Made by a program: the position numbers and the translations under genes. This document shows, one piece after another, positions 37,000 to 48,262 of a stretch of 64,000 bases of DNA. The first letter of the stretch is position 1. Every line of letters starts with the position of its first letter. The stretch is taken from positions 15,651,385-15,715,384 of the forward strand of contig NC_092705.1 of the NCBI RefSeq assembly GCF_964275005.1. Direction: 5' to 3'. The stretch comes from Diadema setosum. Lineage: Eukaryota > Echinodermata > Echinoidea > Diadematoida > Diadematidae. Under the pieces are notes generated by a model that searched no databases, had not been told where the DNA came from, and was given only the letters and a program-made list of their open reading frames with translations.

Positions 37000-37660
37000 T
37001 TTATGCTTCCATTATATAATCACTGCATCCGTACATGTATTAACATTTCGAACTCATTATGAAGTTGATTATAGATAATGTGCACACATATACTTGTGTA
37101 TCTATATCCCATATTTCCACTCAATTCTTATTCTTTGGATTCTTTTTTTTTCACTTGTTCTTTTTCTTTTTCTTCTCTTTTATTTCCTTTTCCCTTTGTA
37201 CCTTGATATTTTAGCTTTCATAAGTTTCGTCATTATTACTTTGTGTCCTATCTCCATTGATTGCATAGTAAATTTACACCGGTATTTTTTCATGGAACCT
37301 GCGTTTACAAGCTTTGCTTTTCCGGTTCCATCATATTTCACAAGTTATAGAGAATTGTCTTATGTACATTATGTATGCTGACACACTTTCTGTTCATGAC
37401 CCGACTTATAAATATTGTGTATTTTGCTTGGTTTGTATTCTTTTTTTTTTGGGGGGGGGGATGTATTTTGATGTCAAGTGAAATATGAAAATAAACGTGC
37501 TGGAACTGTTCACTGTGTCTCGAGTGCAAGACCAGTGCAGTTTCAGTTATTCAATTTAATTCCTGCATAATAGCGTTTTAATTGTTAAATCGGCATTCTG
37601 GTGAACTCTTGTTGTGGCATAATCATATACACTGTATTTTTTATGTTACTTTGCAATGTA
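37000..37660. other. Stretch without a recognised gene
   Basis: Pyrimidine-rich DNA after the LINE, with a T-run/G-run junction at 37441-37460. No defensible reading frame or transposon ends. Confidence 0.5.
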
Positions 37661-37666
37661 CAGTAT

Positions 37667-37993
37667 GACCCGAATTCACGAAGGTGGTACAAACAAAACC
37701 ATGGTTTAAACCATGGACAAAAACCATGGAGCGCCAAGTGTCGCATGGAATATTTTGTTACGAAATTGGTCATTTCGTCGATAAAATGACAGGTTTCGTT
37801 AACGAAATTATCATTCCGTGGACGAAATGTTCATTTAGTTACAAAATGTTGTCATTTTGTTACAAGATAATAATTTCATCGACGAAATGACTGATTTCGT
37901 GACGAAATATTCCATGCGACACTTGGCGCTCCATGGTTTTTGTCCATGGTTTAAACCATGGTTTCATTTGTACCACCTTCGTGAATTCGGGCC
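37667..37993. mobile_element. Fully palindromic MITE, copy 1
   Basis: Ends CCCGAATTCACGAAGGTGG and its inverse at the right, with paired GGTTTAAACCATGG blocks inside. The middle is a run of short palindromic words (ATTTCGTCGACGAAATG type). The whole element can fold into one long hairpin. Flanked by TA(T)/TA(A). Second copy at 43787-44122. Confidence 0.85.
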
Positions 37994-38103
37994 TAAGTGT
38001 CTATGTTATCTTCTGTATATACGTTTTGCTATTTAATGTACATATTTATGCTCATCAATGATTTTATTTACAGGTGAATTGGCTACCTTGACAAAAGATT
38101 ACA

Positions 38104-38205
38104 CATGAATAAATAAATGAATGAATAAATAAATAAATAAATAAACAAATAAATAAATAAAAAGCAAATAAATACATAAATAAATAAATAAATAAAATTT
38201 AATAA
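38104..38205. repeat. (AAAT)n microsatellite
   Basis: AAATAAATAAAT-type run with minor interruptions. No gene between 38000 and 39340. Confidence 0.9.
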
Positions 38206-38599
38206 GAAATGTAGGATGTTAGAAAAAATAAGCAGAAATGGACAAACAATACATGATAGTGAGTAGTACAAATACTGTAGATAGCCAGGGGATAAGAACA
38301 TGAAGAACGCAAGTAAAGCATGAGAGACGCGATTGAGAGTGAAAGCGAAATTTGCAGAACAATAACCTAAATGAGTCTAAACTACAACGACAAGCGCAAA
38401 GGGGTGTGCAAGAGAAGCCTCGACATTTCGAACTGGTTGAAAACAGCTGTAGTTATGAATATAATTGCCAGTGCCCGGAAATAAACCATAACAAAACCCA
38501 ACGCGGACTTTGGAATGTGCAACCGTGCTGATGAATAACATGATTCTAGTATTTGTGAAGTGCACCCCTATGATGTGTGTATCATGCGTACAACGTGCG

Positions 38600-38630
<31 letters not shown>

Positions 38631-39349
38631 TGGTGCATCCATGTATCTACACACAGAATTTATTGTTTACTATTGGGGGTCGGCCTTTCCAAAGTACAAG
38701 ATCAGAGCAAAACGAACCTCTGTTTGATAGCAGCTGAGCACGTTACTTTGCATATTGGAGCTGGTATTATGCGTGCACTAGCCATACGTTTGCAGCCTTG
38801 TTTCAGCAAGCTTTGTTCCCAAACTGAAATTGCACACATCGCCTAGCTTTTGGCTTCATTTTCAGCTATACGGACCCGAGTGCGACATTTTAGAGGGACA
38901 TACTGGGGAGGCTTTGTGGGCCTCTATAGCGTTGACTGTCATTCCTAACTGACAAAACCGTTAGTAAAAACACTATCGGAAACCGTTCGTATAGTAATGG
39001 AAACCGGTGGTAAGTCTGATTAGTAGGCCTATACCTTATATACGTGTGAATTCACCTATTCATCCCATTTATACACTCATGAGGTCCGGGTAACTAAAAA
39101 ACAAGATATGGACAATGCACTGTGTGTATAAGATTTAGGAATATTTTATTGCTCTTGTTCCACTTCTGCAATTCTGATATACAATTCTACAAACTCACCT
39201 GTTCCATTGATATTGATAATCCACTGGTAAAGCGCATGTTGAACTTGTATGTTTGTGGAAAGTGCGCTTTATAAATGTATCATTGTTATCTCTATCTTCA
39301 TAAGATATCTCTTAGAGACCAATATCACGTCAAGTTCCATCCTGGAACC

Positions 39350-39775
39350 TTAGACTTCCAGTACTTTTCTCAGGATTCGCGCCGTCCCCAGCAATGCTGC
39401 TTTTTGGAGCGTTTGCACTCGATCGGGCACACCAACGTCGCCCAAGTGCCGTCGCAGCTACTTTGGCGTTGTTCCGAGTCCTCCAACGACAAAAGGGATC
39501 ACCTTCGTTCTCATATTCCACAGGCGGCGAAGTTCTCTGGCAAGGTCTTGGTACTTTTCTATCTTTTCCTTCTCCTTCTCGGCTACTCTGCTGTCTCCCG
39601 GTACCGCGACATCGACGATCGTGCACAACTGTCGAGCCCTTTCTACGACGATGATATCCGGACGCCTGTGCTGGATGACCAGGGGCCGCGGAACGTTTTT
39701 CAGTGTGTGTGTGGGGGGGGGGGGGGGGGGGGCTGCGGGACCGGGGACGGGGGGGGGGGGGTGGCAAGGTCAAGA

Positions 39776-39806
<31 letters not shown>

Positions 39807-40240
39807 GAAAAACGTTCCGCGGCCCCTGGTCATCCAGCACAGGCGTCCGGACGAACCAAAAGTGTGGGGGGCTGCAGCCCCCCAGCCCCCCCCGCTTCCG
39901 CGGCCCCTGATGACATTGTCAGTTTGAACATCGAAATCCCACAGGATTTTAACTTGATCATTTTCAAAAACTTTCTGTGGTTCGTGCATATACCATTTGC
40001 TCTCACATGGTATTTCTTGTTTTCTGCAAAGATCCCAGTGAATGACTTGTGCCAGTTTGTCATGTCGTCTTTTGTACTCTTTTTGCGCCAGTTTACTACA
40101 GCCACATACAATATGTTGCACTGTCTCGTCTCTTTCTCGGCATATCCTGCATGCGGCATCCACATCTCTCTTTTGTATCTTGGCTTTCAGAGCATTCGTT
40201 GACAGTGCTTGCTCTTGGGCAACGATGTTTCTCGAATGAT
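39350..40240 (-). mobile_element. LINE ORF2 C-terminal domain, 5'-truncated, interrupted
   Basis: On the minus strand: AQEQALSTNALKAKIQKRD, then a zinc-knuckle-like segment ACRICRERDETVQHIVCGC, KILWDFDVQTDNVI, and, after a short insertion (39680-39909), QHRRPDIIVVERARQLCTIV, DVAVPGDSRVAEKEKEKIEK, YQDLARELRRLWNMRTKVIP and LQKAALLGTARILRKVLEV with TAA at 39350-39352. This is the conserved C-terminus of an abundant animal LINE class. One internal stop lies after GGLGTTPK. Truncated at about 40240, where TTA/ATT repeats begin (40247-40290). Confidence 0.85.
39680..39909. mobile_element. Short G-rich inverted-repeat insertion in the LINE
   Basis: Ends CAGGGGCCGCGGAACG and (complement) CAGGGGCCGCGGAAGCG; ATGAC (5 bp) flanks both sides. 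Internal G-runs and C-runs meet at about 39711-39790. The right half contains an inverted copy of the left junction including 24 bp of LINE sequence (39833-39856), so it was rearranged after insertion. Confidence 0.7.
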
Positions 40241-40938
40241 AACATTATTGTAGTTATTATCATTATTATTATCATTATTATTATTACTACAAAATTTCGT
40301 ATCTATATAGGAAACTTGACATACCTACGTGAGATATCCGGATAGAAACAGTTAGGTACATAATTAGGAGGTAAGAGAAGTATATAATGGAATATGTGGC
40401 TATACGGGTAGACTTACACAACTCACAAACAAAAATGCAATACATTGATATGATAATTCATGCAGATACAATTAAGAAACCACCTCTGAGAGAGAGAGAG
40501 AGAGAGAGAGAAGGGGAGAGGATAGTTACAGTAATGACAATCATGACAATGGCAAAATGTTTTGCACGTCTGAAGGTTGCAACGTCATCGCTGTTTACAA
40601 TCTAGTAATATGCGCTCATACTGTTTAATAGGAGTTGCGGCATCTGAAATGTATTTTTCCCAGGACAGTAATTAGTAGGATTCTTGTAATGATCACACAG
40701 TCCTGCTGTTGTGTTGCAACCACACCACTCATTGGTAGCTCTTAGACACAACCCCGCATGTTATTGAGGCATGAGCACGAAATTCGAATAATTATGCTGA
40801 ATATACATGTATTTATCAGACTTACAGAATAATGATTTTGCCTTTTTTATATTTCGATTTCACTTATTTCCACTTTCAGTCTTGTCTTCTTTTTACATCA
40901 TGTAATCTCATTGGTCGTCTGCAGTGTAGGATTTCAAA

Positions 40939-43900
40939 ATGTCAGGGAAACAACTTATCAACATTGACGTAATCAGTGACATCATCTGTCCGTTCTGCTA
41001 CATCGGGAAGCGTAAACTTGAAGAAGCGATGAGGAGTATGTCAGGTAAAGAAGTGGATGATTTCGAAATACGATAATAGCAGTAACGGTGTTATGTTCTT
41101 AAAGCGTAGAATAGAAATACTTCAAGAGTTCCTGGTGTACTTGGGGTTCCACACCTCAAACACTGTCAAACAATTTCTATAAGATATCATGATTTTGATC
41201 TTAATACAAAAGTGATCTAAATTTAAAAGCGTCCTAGCAATATTTCATTTCCGATTCAGAATGTGATTTACAAAATTGTTCCACGTTATTTTATGACGCT
41301 TCATTATACGCAAGAACTGATATCCTTTTGTAAAATCTAATGATTATTTTGTTTGCTTCATGTGCTGGGATTTGTGGGAGTAGCGTATAACGCGTAACTT
41401 GGGCGGTAAGAAGGTCACGGAAGGTGGTAGATACGTTTATGATCCCAAGATTCAAGTTTAAGCCTATTCGTAAGGTCTCTATAATGTCACAGTATCAGAT
41501 AATGAGATTTTTCCTTAGGCTCAACTTCTCCCTGTACAACTCTAGCCTACATTACATTACATAAGCAGGGTGGTATAATGTAATAATGTAGAATTGGTTA
41601 GTCAGTATAGACGACAAAATTAAGAAGGAAGTATGTCGAGTTTTGTCTTGCGCCTTGCTTGATTTTATCTACATCTCCCAGGTAAAAGGTCATCTCTAAT
41701 TTGAACAACACTCGATTAATTCAAAGACCATTAGCAATTTCACTTTAGAAATAAATGTCAGAATATGATTTGGAATAGTATACCAAAGGGGAAAAATGAT
41801 TTGCGAAAATTCTATGGACAAAAACGTCATGTTACAGAGCAAACGTTATAATAACTTGATGACGACTTACACTACTCTGATGATATTGCTTGCTATATAC
41901 TGCGAGAACATTTATCCTGTTGCGAGAAATATTATATACGCATGCATGTCATTATTTCTTACAGAAAAATACTCGTTTGCCGTACGGTGGGAGCCCTTTC
42001 TCCTTCGCCCAAACACCCCGGAAGACGGAACACCTCTACCGGTCGAAGCTGGTAAAATCATGTAAGCACCTTCCCACTTTAGATGGTGATTAGAGTTTCA
42101 AGCTGCAGCTTCGATGGTGGAGCGACGGTGTCTTAATGAATGTATTTTATGAGGATGGCAGGCAAGACAGTGTTCCCGCGTCCCGTCCAGGGTCCACTTG
42201 GTCTCGTTGGTAGTACACTGCGATGGAGTCACTTTCGCTATGAACAAGGACGGATTATAAAAAGAATCACTCTAAGTTACCAAAATATCCTATGGGAGGA
42301 ATGTCACAACTTACATGTGTTATATACCAAAATACTCTTTCCTGGGGTTTTTTTTTTCTGATTTAAACAATATCAAGTGTGTATATAGCAGGATGTATAT
42401 AGATAAGATAATAATATCTTTAATGTCAGGTAAGTGCTGACGTGCGAAATGTTCCTCCAATCATAAAAGCATTTTAATATGCATGTCAGATTGTATCCAC
42501 AAAAAAAGGAAAAAAAATGGAGATTAAAATTTGCAAGTTTCTCGTGCAGTTTACCCCCGCACATCGTGGAGGCCGCGAAGTCAGTGGGGATTGACGTTGG
42601 AAGAGGCCGAAGAGTTGCGTCGGTCATTCCGAACACTGTCAAGGCACATACCCTCCTAGAGTACGCTAAGAGTATGGAGACACCTCCTGGAGATGATGTG
42701 CAGAGCGAAATCCAGGAGAGATTGTTCCACGTGAGTACCGTTGGTACATCGTGTTTTTTTCACTTCATTTACTACCGTTCATGTTGTCACCCTGTGATGA
42801 ATGCATATATAGTAACATTATATCCCCCTGGTTCCATTGACCCTAATATGGTACCAGCATGATTAGGAAGATGGAGGGACGCGTGTGGAAAGAGATCCGG
42901 AGGTGGAAGACGTGTTTAATGGTTGCCTCTAAAACCGACAAGGAACTTAGGTGGAAACGCGTTCGATTTCCTCTTACAAACGTGTCTTACGCCATGGAAG
43001 TAGAGAATAAAACGGTTGCCCATAGTCCTGCGTGCCTATCGGCACTGCTGCATGGAGAGGATCCGCAGCGCACTGCTCTTGATACAGGAATCTGATTAGG
43101 TGTGACAAAATTGATTTCGATTACTCGATTATCACCACTGTTTACTGAATTGCCAGTCAAATGAGTCTTACGCCAGTTTTAGGTAGGTAGAGAGGGAGAG
43201 GGAAAGAAGAAAATAATGTAAATCATTTCCTGTCTATACCTATTACAAACCAGTCTTGTTGAAAACACTAACAAATCTTCGCGATCTGACCCTTAACTAA
43301 AACATGCCACGATACATTTCCGAGACAAGTTCAGTGGTGTGTGTGTGTGTGTGTGTGTGTGTATTAGTATGTAGGCCTACGTTTAGAAAACCTAGCTGAA
43401 GAGTTTGCAAACTATGCCAGGCGAAGAATCCATCCTTGACGTGTTTGTCTGTCTCGATCATTCTCCCCACGTTCGTGAACAGGCTCTATTCGTCGATGGC
43501 CTCTCGCTAAGTCTAGATGAGGTTGTTGCCATAGCAACAGACGTTGGTCTTGACGGGGAGGCAGCCCGTGCCTTCATCCAGGACTCCACAAATATCGAGA
43601 AAACCAAAGTCATCGCCAAAAAGTGGACCCAGACCGGGGTAACAGGTGAATAAAATAAGATGCATACGAATAGTGTGACAGTGATTTTAATACTGCTGCC
43701 GTGAAGATAGAATCTATTATATATTGTCTGTTGAGAATGAGAAGGGCTTTAAGTTGTCTCGAATACAATTAATGTACTAGTACTATGGCCCGAATTCACG
43801 AAGGTGGTACAAAATTAATGAAACCATGGTTTAAACCGTGGACAAGAACCAAGGAGCGCCAAGTGTCGCATGGAATATTTCGTTACGAAATCAGTCATTT

Positions 43901-44811
43901 CGTCGATGAAATGATTATTTTGTAACGAAATGACAACATTTTGTAACTAAATGAACATTTCGTCCACGAAATGATAATTTCGTTAATGAAACGGTCATTT
44001 TGTCGACGAAATGACCAATTTCGTAACGAAATATTCCGTGCGACACTTGGCGTTCCATACATGACTTTTTGTCCATGGTTTAAATCATGGTTTCATTTGT
44101 ACCACCTTCGTGAATTCGGGCCTATGGGTGTAGTGACAACTCTTAACGCCCTTATCATTCTCAACCGACGATATATATATATATATATATATATAATTCA
44201 AACTTGACAAAAAACACATTATTTTGTGCGATGAACGGGCGAATAAACTTTTATCAATTGAGCAGCTCTGGGGCCTCACAGAAATAGGCAGTGTAAATAT
44301 TGCGGCCTCATCACTCGAGTATTTTATAAGAAGAAAAAAAACTAAGACACAGAATACTTTCGTCAGGGTTTGGGCTGTAGGGGCTGCGGTGTACAGTATT
44401 TACAATCCTCAGACTAATAATTGGGAAGAAATGCAAAAAAAAAATAAATAGATAAACAAATGACCGATGAGAGCATGTTTTCTTAACAAAGCAAAGACCT
44501 TTATTTTTAATACAATGTACTTACGAGCTTTTAAAACATATTGGGTGCCTCAAGGCCCATTTCTCAAAAAACAAAACAAAACAAAACAAATAAATGAAAT
44601 AGACGGTTGATGATAGCATTATGAAGACCATGATTCTGAGTTACCATGTGTATATCCAAGTAATTTCACCTGTTCCACAGGCGTGCCAACTTTCTATATG
44701 AATGGAAGATTCGCCTTTTCCGGCGCGCAGGAGCCCGAGATCTTTATCGACGCTTTCCGATGGGCAGCCGAAAAGCATCCGAATGGCCGACTCGACAAAC
44801 CGAAATTATAG
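40939..44811 (+). CDS. DsbA/FrnE-family thioredoxin-fold oxidoreductase, five exons
   Basis: Exons: 40939-41044, 41965-42061, 42550-42730, 43483-43645, 44681-44811 (TAG). All junctions are GT/AG and in phase, giving 225 aa, normal for the family. The N-terminus INIDVISDIICPFCYIGKRK holds the redox motif CPFC (residues 17-20) after the first beta strand. YSFAVRWEPFLLRPNTPEDG is the family's Y-x-F-x-x-W-x-P-F-x-L block. An alpha-helical insert follows (VEAAKSVGIDV, ALFVDGLSLSLDEVVAIATD, VGLDGEAARAFI). The last exon supplies the cis-proline loop GVPTFYMNGRFAFSGAQEPE. There is no signal peptide, so it is probably cytosolic. The family catalyses thiol-disulphide or related glutathione chemistry; the substrate is unknown. 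For exon 2 I chose donor ATCAT/GTAAGC because the earlier GTAAAA breaks the frame. Intron 4 carries a MITE (43787-44122). Confidence 0.92.
43787..44122. mobile_element. Fully palindromic MITE, copy 2
   Basis: Same family as 37667-37993: ends GGCCCGAATTCACGAAGG and its inverse, GGTTTAAACC blocks and ATTTCGTNACGAAAT words. Flanked by TAT on both sides. Located in the last intron of the DsbA-like gene. Confidence 0.85.
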
Positions 44812-44829
44812 CATGTGGGATCCACAATC

Positions 44830-45308
44830 CATCAACCAGTTTATGGCGCCAAGAAGCTTATCTGACGCTGTTTAACAAATGAGGACAGTTATTCAGGGCA
44901 ACACTGAGATGGAAAATCTATCTGGACGAATCCACACTACGTGACATCACGCTGGAACACAGTTTATCTTGAAGTTATATCAAATTTTTCTTTTAGGCAT
45001 GTTAGATGTTGAGGGCGCTGTAACCATTGCCGCAAAATCAAAATTTAAGCTTTTTGGGAGAATTGAAACTATTTTATCGACATCAGTGTCATCTTTCGTC
45101 AAGGCAATGATTAATGTGTCGTGAATAAACATAATAATGATATCAGTGATTCATCCAGGTCTTTTTCCCCTTGTGCCAAACGAGGTAAAATATCCTGCAA
45201 TCCCTAAATCGGACTGTGAGGTGTTATACTTGGGGCCTCTACTATAGTATTTTATTCATCTTCGAATGATATTCATAGGTGTATTATGGTTGATTATTAT
45301 GCACACAC

Positions 45309-45351
<43 letters not shown>

Positions 45352-46940
45352 GAACGAACACATATTCACAAATAGTCGCGCATCATGCTCAGTATTAATC
45401 GTGTTAATACTAGAAGGGTCTATGTGTCCAGTTCCTTTCATTATGTTAATGTATGTTGTACTTGAATAATAAAACCCCGTGGGTTTCAGGTAGTAACCCA
45501 CAGCCAGTCCGTGTGAATGTGTTCTGTCCTGTCAACCTCTTGAATCCTACACGAACTTCGTTCTTAGAATAATGTATACAGAGTCAACTTATACTAGGCT
45601 TAAAACATGCAGGCCTATCAGAATCAGAATATCGTGGAACAGAATGATGTATGGTGCAACCCTCACACCTCTGCGTACACGTAGTATGTTGATATAATAT
45701 TATTACTTTCTTTCTCTTTTTTTTTCAGCAGGGCCGATTTTTTTATGACATCCACAAAAAGAGAAAAAGAATAAAACTTGTTATCATCAAATTCACGCAG
45801 TCACATCCATTCACTGTCAACTCCGATTCATGTACCAGACAAATAACATTTAGCGGCACTTAAAAAAAAAAAAAAAAAAATCATTTTATTATGAAGGTAA
45901 TAATCAACAATTGATCAAAAAGAGAGAGAAAAAAAGATGACTAACAAAATCCTGGAGCCAATGAAATCTTCACGAATTCAATATCAAATATCATTAAACC
46001 CTCTGGTGGTAAGAAAACGAAACATAGAAAAGGAGTTGCTGAAGTACAAAAGAATAGTATGCATATACTGTAGACTCCCAAAATACATACCGCGTTCAAA
46101 GAGCTTAAATCAACATGATTAAACTGTCATCATATGGAAGACCTATCTATGTATGGTATTTTGTTTAAGTTGAGGTACGATTACATACCCTGAGAATCAC
46201 GTTGATTTTTGGTTTTCCTCCATACCAAGACGACCCAGCCGCATGTATAAGAGAATAACACGATTGTGACAAAAATCTGATAATCTTTGCATGTTTTGGC
46301 GTGGAAGTAAATGAATCCTCAATCATATTTTGGAGGTCAAGTCTTTCAGTTGGAAAGACTCGAGCAAAAGCATGATTTTGAACCCATCTTCAGACCTTGA
46401 TTTAGCAAAAAAAAAAATAATAATAATAATAATTTGCTTTCAGACTATAGAAATATCCTCATTAGAATAATGATTCTGAAAGAGAGATCGCAATAATGAT
46501 CACAAGAGAGATTTTTCATCGTCTGAAAGCAAATTTATGAAAGCATTACAGTAATGATTTTATTAATGTGATGGATGGTTATTCCACCAGTTACTGAAAT
46601 ACCAGAAAACCTACTGATGATTTTGTGGATAGTTTGGCTGTTTTGGTCACATACACATTTCTGCATTACACAATCCTTCCTTCGATCATTCAGGAACTCA
46701 TATGGAAAGCTTTTTAACTACTCTCAAAACGCATGGTTGAGCACGTGTCGTGATCAATATCAACATTATCATCATGGACATTATCGTATACACTGTATAC
46801 AAGCAATCGACCGCAGTTTTTTTATTACTAAAATACTATCAGTATCTGATAAATAAAATACTAGAGAAGATATGAAACGTTCGGTTAGCACCTTCTTCGT
46901 TAAGTGCAGATTAAGAGGTAATTTGCCTCCTGCTTTTGAT
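44830..46940. other. Stretch without a recognised gene
   Basis: Holds the 3' UTR of the DsbA-like gene (to about 45150), a (CA)n microsatellite at 45301-45350 and A-runs near 45860 and 46410. No reading frame or element ends I can support. Confidence 0.5.
45124..45129 (+). terminator. Polyadenylation signal of the DsbA-like gene
   Basis: AATAAA, 313 bp after the stop codon, the first such hexamer downstream on this strand that I see. Confidence 0.5.
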
Positions 46941-46949
46941 TCTGTAGTT

Positions 46950-47213
46950 AATTGTAATAATGATAAGAATATAATGATAAGGTCTTATTTACCAGGGTAG
47001 CGTCTTCAGTGTTGCTACTGCTTTACCAGAGGGCCTGCTATTGTTATTACCCCAGAGTTGCCAGGCACCCATTTATATACCTGGGTCGAGAGGGACACAG
47101 TGGGTAAAAACATGTTGTCCAAGGACGTAAGCACTGGGCGGTATTCGAACTCGGGTCCTCCGATCAGGAGTCGGGAGTCTTGTCCACTATGTCACAGCGC
47201 CCCCACAATTGTC
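46950..47213 (-). repeat. tRNA-derived SINE with a conserved central domain
   Basis: On the minus strand the head (47213 downward) has A-box-like ACATAGTGGACAAGACTCCC and B-box-like CGAGTTCGAATACC. The central segment is CCACTGTGTCCCTCTCGACC then CAGGTATATAAATGGGTGCC, a core widespread in metazoan SINEs. The tail is an ATTATCATT-type repeat. I cannot say which named central domain this is. Confidence 0.7.
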
Positions 47214-47242
47214 ATCACCATTTGATCATACATGTATTTTGT

Positions 47243-48023
47243 TTAACCCTAAAAGGGCCGGGGGGGGGGCGGAATCCGCCCCCCCCCCCCCCCCCTCGAC
47301 GTTTCACACTATAATTCTGTTACGCGAGAAGGCCTCGTCGTGAGGCTTCTTGACTTTGTTTGTTCAAGTCTCGCGCAACTTTTGAGACCAAATTTGCGAC
47401 GTCCGCGCGTACTTTTGCGAAGCCACGCCCATTTTTGTAACGGATTGTCGCCCCAAAACGGGCACAATTTTGTGATTTTGTGTACATTTCCTATGGAAAG
47501 CAGTGCTCTGTCATGAAAGTCATAAAAACCTGATTATTTTTACAATTAATCACTTTCATTGATTAGTTTTGTGCTAATTATGGTAGAAAAGTGGTCAGTG
47601 ACAAATTTCCAATGAAAAAACAAAGAAAAAACAAAAGTTGAAAAACAAGGAAATACATAAGAAATTCTGAAAACAATAAAATACATAAGAATTGAAATGA
47701 ATTTTGTAAGTTTTTGTGATGTACAATTGTTGAATATGCTGCAACAGATTTACAGACCAAAAATTAGACTCTCAATGCTTTTAATTAGGCTAAAATATGA
47801 TCTTGAGCTTAATTTGCATAATTAATTAATCAAAATTAGAAATTGATTGTTTCAAAAAATCTTATGACACAATCTTGTAGATTATGACGCAGGTCTCACG
47901 CATGCAAAATTTCATTGCGATCGCGCCACCGATGGCCGAGATCTCAGGGGGGGCGGAATCCATCCCCCCCCCCCCCCCCCCGGCCTGAGCATAGCCAAAA
48001 AAGCCCGGCCCCTTTAGGGTTAA
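47243..48023. mobile_element. piggyBac-like non-autonomous element with TTAA sites
   Basis: TTAA (47243-47246 and 48020-48023) flanks inverted ends CCCTAAAAGGGCCGGG and (complement) CCCTAAAGGGGCCGGG, with G-runs and C-runs inside both ends. The 770-bp interior lacks a transposase frame. It is related to the element at 54562-55720 through CAAGTCTCGC, ATTTTGTGTACA, TCACTTTCATTG and AAGGAAATACATAAGAAATT-type phrases. Confidence 0.75.
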
Positions 48024-48262
48024 TATCATGACTCGTAACATTACTTAACTTACTTTGGATATCAATACCAGTTTAGCAACCTTGTATTATTGTTAAAACG
48101 ATTTTTTCACAAACACGCGTCTTGCACCGATCTTCTCATTGTATTTTCAGAGTTTAAACAGCAAGTATTTTTTTCACTAAAAGGAACAAGTGTTTAATAA
48201 GAAGATGGAGAGAGAGAGAGAAAAAAAGTGATATTAATTATCAGTTGAGGCGCAGCCACAGG

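Noticed and set aside
39275-40202. Plus-strand reading frames overlapping the LINE fragment
   Set aside because: Shadows of the minus-strand LINE domain and of G-run/C-run DNA; no domain of their own.
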